DNA from: Pseudomonas bijieensis
Lineage (GTDB): Bacteria > Pseudomonadota > Gammaproteobacteria > Pseudomonadales > Pseudomonadaceae
Direction: 5' to 3'
DNA: 64,000 nt
NCBI RefSeq assembly: GCF_013347965.1
Contig: NZ_CP048810.1
Span: 6,385,501-6,449,500 of the forward strand
Part shown: positions 37,972 through 46,104 of the stretch, one piece after another
Numbering within the stretch: position 1 is the first letter of the stretch
Layout: each line of letters starts with the position of its first letter
Program-made: the position numbers and the translations under genes
Notes under the pieces: generated by a model
Databases searched by the model: none
What the model was told of the DNA's origin: nothing
Seen by the model: only the letters and a program-made list of their open reading frames with translations

Positions 37972-38372
37972 AAAAGACGCCGTTGTTGAATGTGGCACTG
38001 TCGCGACTGATCGCTTCCCTCGGCCATGGCGACAAAGTGGTCATCGGTGATGCCGGGCTACCGGTACCGCCCCAGGTCGAATTGATCGACCTGGCCCTGA
38101 CCCATGGCATCCCGGATTTTGTCAGCACCTTGAAAGTGGTGCTCAGCGAAATGCAGGTAGAAAGCCATGTCCTGGCCGAGGAAATCCTCGATAAGCAACC
38201 GTCGGCCTTGACGACCCTGGAAGCGCTGCATGCCGAAGGCGCGTTGGGCGAGCGGGAACTGGTCAGTCATGAACAGTTCAAGGTCATCAGCCGACAAGCT
38301 CGGGCGATCATTCGCACAGGCGAGTGTTCTCCATACTGCAACATCGTGCTGATCGCTGGAGTCACGTTCTAA
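37968..38372 (+). CDS. rbsD: D-ribose pyranase RbsD
   Basis: 134 residues, full length for the family. It interconverts beta-pyranose and furanose ribose so that ribokinase can use imported sugar. Typical blocks: [16 protein letters not shown] near residues 20-35 (catalytic His and Asp), [12 protein letters not shown], and [20 protein letters not shown] with [10 protein letters not shown] at the C-terminus. It overlaps rbsK by four bases. Confidence 0.95.
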   Translation: MKKTPLLNVALSRLIASLGHGDKVVIGDAGLPVPPQVELIDLALTHGIPDFVSTLKVVLSEMQVESHVLAEEILDKQPSALTTLEALHAEGALGERELVSHEQFKVISRQARAIIRTGECSPYCNIVLIAGVTF

Positions 38373-38400
38373 CCTGTCAACCCTGCACAAGGAGTGCGCC

Positions 38401-39429
38401 ATGCACCGCTATGCTCAGAAAATGCATCAACTGTTCCGGAGTCTGCTGCTTTTGTCATTGATCACCGCTACAAGCGCCCAGGCGGCGGAAAAGATCGACC
38501 TGATCATCGACACCGACCCGGGGGCCGATGACGTGGTAGCGCTGCTGTTCGCCCTGGCGTCCCCTGAAGAGCTCCATATCCGCGCGCTGACCACCGTCGC
38601 CGGCAATGTTCGCCTGGACAAGACCTCCCGCAATGCTCGCCTGGCGCGAGAGTGGGCGGGGCGCGAAGACGTGCCGGTGTATGCCGGGGCGCCGAAACCG
38701 CTGATGCGCACGCCGATCTACGCGGAAAACATCCATGGCAAGGAAGGCCTGTCGGGTGTCACCGTCCACGAGCCGAAGAAAGGCCTGGCCGAGGGCAATG
38801 CCGTCAACTACCTGATCGACACGCTCAAGGCCGCCAAGCCCCACAGCATCACCATTGCCATGCTCGGCCCGCAGACCAACCTGGCCTTGGCGCTGGTCCA
38901 GGAGCCGGACATTGTCCAGGGCATCAAGGAAGTGGTGATCATGGGCGGCGCGCACTTCAACGGCGGCAATATCACGCCGGTGGCTGAATTCAATCTGTTC
39001 GCCGACCCACAGGCGGCCGAGATCGTCGCAAAAAGCGGCCTGAAGCTGACGTATCTGCCGTTGGACGTGACCCACAAGATTCTCACCAGCGAAGCGCGCC
39101 TGAAGCAGATCGCCGCAGTGAACAACAATGCCAGCAAACTGGTGGGCGATATCCTTAACGAGTACGTCAAGGGCGACATGGAGCACTACGGTATGACCGG
39201 TGGGCCGGTGCACGACGCGACGGTGATTGCCTACCTGCTCAAGCCGCAATTGTTTACCGGCCGTTCGGTCAACCTCGTGGTGGACAGTCGTGAAGGCCCG
39301 ACTTTCGGGCAGACCATCGTCGACTGGTACGACGGCTTGAAGGCGCCCAAGAATGCCTTCTGGGTGGAGAACGGTGATGCCCAGGGCTTCTTCGATCTGC
39401 TGACCGAGCGCCTGGCGCGCCTCAAGTAA
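38401..39429 (+). CDS. Exported inosine/uridine-type nucleoside hydrolase
   Basis: 342 residues. The IunH fold is clear: the Ca-binding cluster IIDTDPGADDVVALLFAL, then TIAMLGPQTNLALALVQEPD, VIMGGAHFNGGNITPVAEFN and PVHDATVIAYLL. It has a signal peptide (FRSLLLLSLITATSAQAAEK), unlike the cytoplasmic E. coli Rih enzymes. It cleaves nucleosides to base plus ribose. It follows rbsD by 28 bases and is likely co-transcribed with the ribose uptake genes. Confidence 0.9.
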   Translation: MHRYAQKMHQLFRSLLLLSLITATSAQAAEKIDLIIDTDPGADDVVALLFALASPEELHIRALTTVAGNVRLDKTSRNARLAREWAGREDVPVYAGAPKPLMRTPIYAENIHGKEGLSGVTVHEPKKGLAEGNAVNYLIDTLKAAKPHSITIAMLGPQTNLALALVQEPDIVQGIKEVVIMGGAHFNGGNITPVAEFNLFADPQAAEIVAKSGLKLTYLPLDVTHKILTSEARLKQIAAVNNNASKLVGDILNEYVKGDMEHYGMTGGPVHDATVIAYLLKPQLFTGRSVNLVVDSREGPTFGQTIVDWYDGLKAPKNAFWVENGDAQGFFDLLTERLARLK

Positions 39430-39445
39430 CCTGTCTCGCGGCGGG

Positions 39446-39467
39446 CCCGCAGGCCATGGCCTGCGGG
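39446..39467. terminator. GC-rich hairpin between convergent genes
   Basis: An almost perfect 8-10 bp palindrome (CCCGCAGG ... CCTGCGGG around CCATGG) lies just after the nucleoside hydrolase stop. There is no T-tract, so intrinsic termination is uncertain. It may end or stabilise the rbs transcript. Confidence 0.4.
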
Positions 39468-39477
39468 TGCCCGAGCT

Positions 39478-39675
39478 TCACTCAACCGTTTCGGTGATGT
39501 TCGGGTATCGCTCGAACGCCTGCTGGATGAATTTCTGCGCGGCCGCCGTTCCCAGCTCCTTGACCAACAGGTCGATACCAATAATTGCCAGCTCTTCCGC
39601 GGTACTGGGGCTGTAGGAGCTGTGTCCCTCTGACCATTTGGCATTGATGGTGACTTCGATGCTGACGGTGCTCAT
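39478..39675 (-). CDS. Small hypothetical protein
   Basis: 65 residues: a beta-like N-terminus (STVSIEVTINAKWSEG) followed by a helical part (AEELAIIGIDLLVKELGTAA, KFIQQAFERYPNITETVE). No signal peptide or membrane segment. I do not recognise the family. The leftward frame is convergent with the rbs operon. Composition and codon use look like a real Pseudomonas gene. Confidence 0.6.
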   Translation of the reverse strand: MSTVSIEVTINAKWSEGHSSYSPSTAEELAIIGIDLLVKELGTAAAQKFIQQAFERYPNITETVE

Positions 39676-39804
39676 GGTGGGGCTCGCGAGTTGGGAGGTC
39701 TGTAGGCTGAGTTAACCATTTTTGCAGCGGGTTTGGCACTGCGACTTAGGCATCGGGTGAGGGCTGTGCGACACTTGTTTTTTGACTTCTGAAGGAGCCC
39801 TGCC

Positions 39805-40110
39805 GTGCAGATCGATTTGAACGCGCCTGACGGGTTGACCCTTGAGTCGGTTCGTCAGTTGCTGGCTTCTGCCAGTGATGACGAGCACACCCAATTGCGC
39901 GTGACCAAGGGGGGAATCGCTTATCTGTCTTCGGGCGTTGTGGGGGGCGTCGACATCGATGGCTTGCTGTTTCGGCTTGAGACGTGGGCCAAAGGTTCAG
40001 GCTATGTCGGACGGGTCGCTGCCAGCGACGAGGTCTGGGTCATGCAGATCTACAACGCACTGAAAGACAACTGGCCAAACCCACCCTTCGATTACATTGA
40101 CGTTTACTGA
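39805..40110 (+). CDS. Small hypothetical protein
   Basis: 101 residues, soluble, with no signal peptide: MQIDLNAPDGLTLESVRQLL, then LRVTKGGIAYLSSGVVGGVD and a C-terminal DEVWVMQIYNALKDNWPNPP. GGAG lies six bases or so before the ATG. I do not recognise the family with confidence. It stands alone; the next gene begins about 160 bases later. Confidence 0.65.
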   Translation: MQIDLNAPDGLTLESVRQLLASASDDEHTQLRVTKGGIAYLSSGVVGGVDIDGLLFRLETWAKGSGYVGRVAASDEVWVMQIYNALKDNWPNPPFDYIDVY

Positions 40111-40272
40111 ACGTTGTTCATATTCAGTCACGATTCATGTCTGACCAGGGCGACTGGGGTCAGGCAAACTGCCGGTTTTCCGGATGAGGGGAGGCTGATG
40201 ACCATGGTCTTGAAACCAAGTACCGTTTGGGCTGTCGCACGCTCTCTGTTTATTTATGAAAAAGGAGGCTTC

Positions 40273-40587
40273 ATGCCTTGGAAGCTCGCGTCATTGAGTA
40301 CTTTGCTGGCCGCCGTGGTTTTGAGTGGTTGCAGCAGCACCTCTGAGTCGACCCCCGATCCCGTGGCGGCCGAGACCGGTCACAGCCGCTGCGAAGCAAA
40401 GGCTGCCGAGTTCGCCATTGGCAAGCAGGCCTCGCCGCAATTGCTGGAGCAGGCCCGTGCCCGCGCCGGCGCGCAGAACGCGCGGATTCTCAAGCCCAAC
40501 GACATGGTCACGCTTGAGTACCGCTCCGATCGCCTGAACCTCAATACCGACGCCAACCTGGTGGTCAACCGGGTGAACTGCGGCTGA
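40273..40587 (+). CDS. I78-family peptidase inhibitor-like lipoprotein
   Basis: 104 residues from ATG 40273, with a strong AAAGGAGG seven bases before it; longer upstream frames lack such a site. The signal sequence ends in a lipobox-like LSGC. The C-terminal part (RILKPNDMVTLEYRSDRLNL, VVNRVNCG, with Cys near the start and end) matches the I78 inhibitor family, whose members bind serine proteases. The gene is followed by a strong terminator shared with the cold-shock gene. Confidence 0.75.
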   Translation: MPWKLASLSTLLAAVVLSGCSSTSESTPDPVAAETGHSRCEAKAAEFAIGKQASPQLLEQARARAGAQNARILKPNDMVTLEYRSDRLNLNTDANLVVNRVNCG

Positions 40588-40609
40588 TTGGCGGCTTTCA
40601 ATCGCCCAT

Positions 40610-40641
40610 AAAAAACCCCGTCACATGGACGGGGTTTTTTT
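40610..40641. terminator. Bidirectional intrinsic terminator
   Basis: The stem CCCCGTC/GACGGGG is flanked by A5 on the left and T7 on the right. It can end the rightward I78 gene and the leftward cold-shock gene. Confidence 0.9.
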
Positions 40642-40655
40642 AGTGCGCCGAGGAA

Positions 40656-40868
40656 TTACTCTGGGCGAACCTGTGCAGCTTGCATACCCTTTTGGCCTTT
40701 CTCAGCCACGAAGGAAACGGTCTGGCCTTCTTTCAGGCTTTTGAAACCGTCGCTTTCGATAGCTTTGAAGTGTACGAACAGGTCGTCACCGCCACCTTGA
40801 GGAGTGATGAAGCCGAAGCCTTTTTCATCGTTGAACCATTTAACGGTGCCGGTTTGGCGATTAGACAT
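40656..40868 (-). CDS. CspA-family cold-shock protein
   Basis: 70 residues from ATG 40866-40868, preceded by GGAG. The single cold-shock domain has both RNP motifs: [14 protein letters not shown] (RNP1) and DDLFVHF (RNP2). Such proteins bind single-stranded RNA as chaperones. It resembles CapB/CspA of Pseudomonas. About 290 bases without a gene precede it (40869-41157), room for the long 5' leader usual for cold-shock mRNAs; no cold-box element could be identified with confidence. Confidence 0.93.
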   Translation of the reverse strand: MSNRQTGTVKWFNDEKGFGFITPQGGGDDLFVHFKAIESDGFKSLKEGQTVSFVAEKGQKGMQAAQVRPE

Positions 40869-41157
40869 GGTGTATCTCCAAGAAACATATATTTTCAGTG
40901 TACTGTGCTGCTCAGGCCAACTGGGCACACCCGGGTATCATAGTCGAAATGTTCGATTTGGGAGCCCCCCGGACGCGCTGTTTGCCAATCAGTCGTGTTT
41001 ACTTTACTGCCTATGCCCGCTGAAAGGCCCGGTTTTAAAGGCTTTCAGCCGAAAGTAAAGACGATAAAAAAAGCTGTAAAACCTGAATAAATCGTTCGAA
41101 AAAGCCTTGAATCAGGGTTTTTCAACCCTGCCGGGCCTGTTCAGGAAGGCTGCTTCC

Positions 41158-41460
41158 TCATTTTTTCGCCTTGTTATCGGCCTTGCATTTTGCGATCTGC
41201 CCCAGGGCTTTTTGCTGCAGTTCCGGTGCGGCCTTGTTATCCATCAAGGCCTGGATGTCCGAGGCCGGGTAGGACTTGATCGCGTCGGCGCCACAGGCGC
41301 AATGAGCCTTGGCTGCAGCCGCGCCGATCTGGGGCGTTGCCGCCTCCGTGCATTGGGCCATGTATTTTTCGCGCTCGCCTTTGGGCCAGTCGGCATGGGC
41401 GGTCAGTGGAAGCAGCAGGGCAAGGGGGGCGACTACTGCAAACAACGTATTGAGACGCAT
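41158..41460 (-). CDS. Small cysteine-containing periplasmic protein
   Basis: 100 residues. A signal peptide (LFAVVAPLALLLPLTAHA) is followed by a mature part with four cysteines (AQCTEAAT, AHCACGADA, AKCKADN), probably two disulfides, and a basic tail ending KADNKAKK. GGAG lies eight bases before the ATG. I recognise no named family. It is divergent from thrS and convergent with nothing nearby. Confidence 0.75.
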   Translation of the reverse strand: MRLNTLFAVVAPLALLLPLTAHADWPKGEREKYMAQCTEAATPQIGAAAAKAHCACGADAIKSYPASDIQALMDNKAAPELQQKALGQIAKCKADNKAKK

Positions 41461-41714
41461 GCGAAGATGCTCCTTTCGGGTCGATGTCTTGATATCTGAG
41501 GCGTTGCGCTCGGTTCAGTTCAGCACTCTGGCATAAAAACCCGGATTTACGCCTGTTTCAATTCCAGCACGGCGATGACCGTTCATCTGTGCTAGCATGC
41601 CGGGCTCGGCTATTTCCAGGCTGTGGACGACTCGTCCCAGTGGCAAATGTTCGAAATAACCCTGATTTGAATCCCAGTCACTCTGGTTCGGTTTTCCCGG
41701 TTGGCCGCAAGGCT

Positions 41715-41733
41715 CCTGCCGCTGTAAGGCAGG
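41715..41733 (+). promoter_or_regulatory. thrS leader hairpin 1, tRNA-Thr anticodon-like (UGU)
   Basis: A perfect 6-bp stem CCTGCC/GGCAGG closes a 7-nt loop GCTGTAA. Numbered like an anticodon loop (32-38), positions 34-36 read UGU, a threonine anticodon, and 37 is A. G35 and U36 are the main identity bases for ThrRS. Position 33 is C instead of U. The analogy to the E. coli thrS operator is inferred. Confidence 0.5.
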
Positions 41734-41787
41734 CGTTCGTCATTGAATGGCCTGGACTGGATCTTGTACTGGCTCATCCCAACCCAC

Positions 41788-41808
41788 GTGACCTTTGGTA
41801 GGGGTCAC
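41788..41808 (+). promoter_or_regulatory. thrS leader hairpin 2, tRNA-Thr anticodon-like (GGU)
   Basis: A 7-bp stem GTGACCT/GGGTCAC (the last pair T-G) closes a 7-nt loop TTGGTAG. In anticodon-loop numbering this is U33, G34-G35-U36 and A37, nearly the loop UUGGUAA of tRNA-Thr(GGU). It ends about four bases before the Shine-Dalgarno of thrS, where ThrRS binding would block ribosomes, as in E. coli. Confidence 0.6.
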
Positions 41809-41827
41809 CACTAGGAGAGGAGGCGCC

Positions 41828-43750
41828 ATGCCAACTATTACTCTTCCCGACGGCAGTCAACGTTCATTCGACCACCCGGTTTCCGTAGCCGAGGTCGCCG
41901 CATCCATCGGCGCGGGCCTGGCCAAGGCCACCCTGGCCGGCAAGGTCAACGGCAAGCTGGTCGACGCCAGTGACGTCATCGACAGCGACGCCACGCTGCA
42001 AATCATCACGCCAAAGGATGAAGAGGGGCTGGAGATCATTCGCCACTCTTGTGCGCACCTGGTCGGCCATGCGGTCAAGCAGCTGTACCCGAGCGCGAAG
42101 ATGGTCATCGGGCCAGTCATCGATGAAGGCTTCTATTACGACATCGCCTTCGAGCGGCCTTTCACGCCGGACGACATGGCCGCCATCGAACAGCGCATGC
42201 AGCAGCTGATCGAGAAAGATTACGACGTCATCAAGAAAGTCACCCCGCGCGCCGAAGTCATCGAAGTGTTCAAGGCCCGTGGCGAGGATTACAAGCTGCG
42301 TCTGGTGGAAGACATGCCGGACGAGCAGGCCATGGGCCTGTACTACCACGAAGAATACGTCGACATGTGCCGTGGCCCGCACGTGCCGAACACGCGTTTC
42401 CTGAAATCCTTCAAGCTGACCAAGCTGTCCGGCGCCTACTGGCGTGGCGATGCGAAGAACGAACAGTTGCAGCGCGTCTATGGCACCGCCTGGGCGGACA
42501 AGAAGCAACTGGCGGCTTACATCCAGCGTATTGAAGAAGCCGAGAAGCGCGATCACCGCAAGATCGGCAAGCGCCTGGGCCTGTTCCATACCCAGGAAGA
42601 GTCCCCGGGCATGGTGTTCTGGCACCCGAACGGCTGGACGATGTACCAGGTGCTCGAGCAGTACATGCGCCAGGTCCAGCGTGAGAACGGCTACCTGGAG
42701 ATCAAGACGCCGCAAGTGGTTGACCGTAGCCTGTGGGAGAAATCCGGGCACTGGGCCAACTACGCCGACAACATGTTCACCACCCAGTCGGAAAACCGCG
42801 ACTACGCCATCAAGCCGATGAACTGCCCATGCCACGTGCAGGTGTTCAACCAGGGCTTGAAGAGCTACCGCGAGCTGCCGATGCGCCTGGCCGAGTTCGG
42901 TGCCTGCCACCGTAACGAGCCGTCCGGTGCGCTGCACGGCATCATGCGCGTGCGTGCGTTCACCCAGGACGATGCGCACATCTTCTGTACTGAAGAGCAG
43001 ATGCAGGCCGAATCCGCCGCCTTCATCAAGCTGACCATGGACGTCTACCGGGACTTCGGCTTCACCGAAGTCGAGATGAAGCTGTCCACTCGTCCGGAAA
43101 AACGCGTTGGCTCCGACGAATTGTGGGATCGCGCCGAAGCGGCCCTGGCCGCCGCCCTCGATAGCGCGGGCCTTGCGTATGACCTGCAACCGGGTGAGGG
43201 GGCTTTCTACGGCCCCAAGATCGAGTTCTCGCTGAAAGATTGCCTTGGTCGCGTGTGGCAGTGTGGTACCCTGCAGCTCGATTTTAACCTGCCGATCCGT
43301 CTGGGCGCCGAATACGTGTCCGAAGACAACAGCCGCAAGCACCCGGTCATGCTTCACCGCGCGATCCTCGGTTCGTTCGAGCGCTTCGTCGGGATTCTGA
43401 TCGAACACTACGAGGGCGCGTTCCCCGCGTGGTTGGCGCCGACCCAGGCAGTGATCATGAATATCACTGATAAACAGGCAGATTTTGCCGCCGAGGTCGA
43501 AAAAACTCTCAACCAAAGCGGATTTCGTGCCAAGTCCGACTTGAGAAATGAAAAGATCGGCTTTAAAATCCGCGAGCATACTTTGCTCAAGGTTCCCTTT
43601 CTCTTGGTTATTGGAGATCGGGAGGTCGAGATGCAGACTGTCGCTGTGCGTACTCGTGAAGGTGCTGACCTGGGCTCGATGCCCGTCGCCGAATTCGCTG
43701 AGTTTCTCGCGCAAGCGGTTTCCCGGCGTGGTCGCCCAGATTTGGAGTAA
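41828..43750 (+). CDS. thrS: Threonyl-tRNA synthetase
   Basis: 640 residues from ATG 41828 (AGGAGAGGAGG upstream), the standard length. It charges tRNA-Thr and edits Ser-tRNA-Thr. Domains in order: TGS ([19 protein letters not shown]), the editing domain with [16 protein letters not shown] (His pair), and the class II catalytic core ([13 protein letters not shown] zinc Cys, [19 protein letters not shown], motif 3 [16 protein letters not shown]), then the anticodon-binding domain. It overlaps or abuts the infC start. Confidence 0.97.
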   Translation: MPTITLPDGSQRSFDHPVSVAEVAASIGAGLAKATLAGKVNGKLVDASDVIDSDATLQIITPKDEEGLEIIRHSCAHLVGHAVKQLYPSAKMVIGPVIDEGFYYDIAFERPFTPDDMAAIEQRMQQLIEKDYDVIKKVTPRAEVIEVFKARGEDYKLRLVEDMPDEQAMGLYYHEEYVDMCRGPHVPNTRFLKSFKLTKLSGAYWRGDAKNEQLQRVYGTAWADKKQLAAYIQRIEEAEKRDHRKIGKRLGLFHTQEESPGMVFWHPNGWTMYQVLEQYMRQVQRENGYLEIKTPQVVDRSLWEKSGHWANYADNMFTTQSENRDYAIKPMNCPCHVQVFNQGLKSYRELPMRLAEFGACHRNEPSGALHGIMRVRAFTQDDAHIFCTEEQMQAESAAFIKLTMDVYRDFGFTEVEMKLSTRPEKRVGSDELWDRAEAALAAALDSAGLAYDLQPGEGAFYGPKIEFSLKDCLGRVWQCGTLQLDFNLPIRLGAEYVSEDNSRKHPVMLHRAILGSFERFVGILIEHYEGAFPAWLAPTQAVIMNITDKQADFAAEVEKTLNQSGFRAKSDLRNEKIGFKIREHTLLKVPFLLVIGDREVEMQTVAVRTREGADLGSMPVAEFAEFLAQAVSRRGRPDLE

Positions 43751-43752
43751 TT

Positions 43753-44301
43753 ATTATTAAGCGTGAAATGAGACAAGATAAACGAGCTGCACCGAAAGCC
43801 CCGATCAACGAGAATATCTCGGCACGCGAGGTTCGGTTAATTGGCGCTGACGGCGAGCAGATTGGCATCGTCTCGATTGATGAAGCGCTTCGTATTGCTG
43901 AAGAAGCCAAGCTTGATCTGGTAGAAATTTCCGCAGACGCAGTCCCGCCGGTTTGCCGGGTGATGGACTACGGCAAGTCTATCTTCGAAAAGAAGAAGCA
44001 GATTGCTGCGGCGAAGAAAAACCAGAAGCAGATTCAGGTAAAAGAAATCAAGTTTCGTCCAGGGACGGAGGAAGGGGATTACCAGGTAAAACTGCGCAAC
44101 CTGGTACGTTTCCTGAGTGACGGGGACAGGGCCAAGGTATCCTTGCGATTCCGCGGCCGTGAGATGGCCCACCAGGAGCTGGGGATGGAACTCCTCAAGC
44201 GGGTTGAACAAGACCTGCTCGAGTACGGTTCGGTCGAACAGCATCCTAAGATGGAAGGACGCCAGCTGATCATGGTCATCGCCCCGAAAAAGAAGAAGTA
44301 A
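43753..44301 (+). CDS. infC: Translation initiation factor IF-3 (non-AUG start)
   Basis: About 182 residues. The first in-frame ATG is at 43768, but the typical infC N-terminus and GGAG at 43744-43747 point to one of three consecutive ATT codons (43750, 43753, 43756). 43753 gives the best spacing. Infrequent AUU starts are the known basis of IF-3 autoregulation in E. coli. The N-domain ([20 protein letters not shown]) and the C-domain ([36 protein letters not shown]) are complete. IF-3 checks start codons and keeps subunits apart. Confidence 0.9.
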   Translation: MIKREMRQDKRAAPKAPINENISAREVRLIGADGEQIGIVSIDEALRIAEEAKLDLVEISADAVPPVCRVMDYGKSIFEKKKQIAAAKKNQKQIQVKEIKFRPGTEEGDYQVKLRNLVRFLSDGDRAKVSLRFRGREMAHQELGMELLKRVEQDLLEYGSVEQHPKMEGRQLIMVIAPKKKK

Positions 44302-44361
44302 TCACCAGGGCACGGCAGGCCTTGCGATTATGTTTATCAACTGAATGCGGAGTATCCGAAC

Positions 44362-44556
44362 ATGCCAAAGATGAAGACCAAAAGTGGTGCTGCTAAGCGG
44401 TTTCTGAAAACTGCTAACGGTATCAAGCACAAGCACGCTTTCAAGAGCCACATCCTGACCAAAATGTCGACCAAGCGTAAGCGTCAACTGCGCGGTAGCA
44501 GCTTGCTGCATCCGTCTGACGTGGCAAAAGTCGAGCGCATGCTGCGCCTTCGTTAA
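44362..44556 (+). CDS. rpmI: Ribosomal protein bL35
   Basis: 64 residues, very basic: [40 protein letters not shown] and [10 protein letters not shown] are diagnostic of bL35. It lies between infC and rplT, as in nearly all gammaproteobacteria, 60 bases after infC. In E. coli, L20 binds this leader to repress both genes; a comparable structure was not worked out here. Confidence 0.97.
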   Translation: MPKMKTKSGAAKRFLKTANGIKHKHAFKSHILTKMSTKRKRQLRGSSLLHPSDVAKVERMLRLR

Positions 44557-44586
44557 TTTTTGGATCAAGAATAGAGGAAGTAACTC

Positions 44587-44943
44587 ATGGCTCGTGTAAA
44601 GCGTGGCGTCATTGCCCGTAAGCGTCACAAAAAAATTCTGAAACTTGCTAAAGGCTACTACGGCGCGCGTTCCCGCGTATTCCGTGTTGCCAAGCAAGCG
44701 GTAATCAAGGCAGGCCAATACGCCTACCGTGACCGTCGTCAGAAAAAACGTCAGTTCCGCGCTCTGTGGATCGCTCGTATCAATGCTGGTGCTCGTGTTA
44801 ACGGTCTGTCCTACAGCCGTTTCATCGCTGGCCTGAAAAAAGCGTCCATCGAGATCGACCGTAAGGTTCTGGCTGATCTGGCAGTGAACGAAAAAGCGGC
44901 GTTTGCTGCGATTGTCGAGAAAGCTAAAGCCACCTTGGCTTAA
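44587..44943 (+). CDS. rplT: Ribosomal protein bL20
   Basis: 118 residues: [40 protein letters not shown] and [20 protein letters not shown] identify bL20, an early assembly protein of the large subunit. The basic N-terminal extension and helical C-terminal domain have normal length. It is followed by a hairpin and a terminator-like structure before pheS. Confidence 0.97.
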
Positions 44944-44947
44944 GTAC

Positions 44948-44965
44948 CCCCGGCAGTCACCGGGG
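44948..44965 (+). other. Small hairpin after rplT
   Basis: CCCCGG-CAGTCA-CCGGGG is a perfect 6-bp stem with a 6-base loop just after the rplT stop. There is no T-tract. It may be a processing or stability element or part of a pheS leader. Confidence 0.45.
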
Positions 44966-44998
44966 TCCGCATCTGTGGGCCTTGGTGTCAAACGTCAT

Positions 44999-46069
<1,071 letters not shown>

Positions 46070-46104
46070 GTCGCAACCCGTAACGAATCTATTAGGAGAG
46101 CAGG

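Larger units (their letters stand above)
41461..41827 (+). other. thrS upstream region and leader
   Basis: 367 bases without a gene. It includes the (unassigned) thrS promoter and a leader with two hairpins, listed separately, at 41715-41733 and 41788-41808, followed by the Shine-Dalgarno AGGAGAGGAGG. A TAGCAT at 41593-41598 could be a -10, but no matching -35 was found. Confidence 0.6.
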
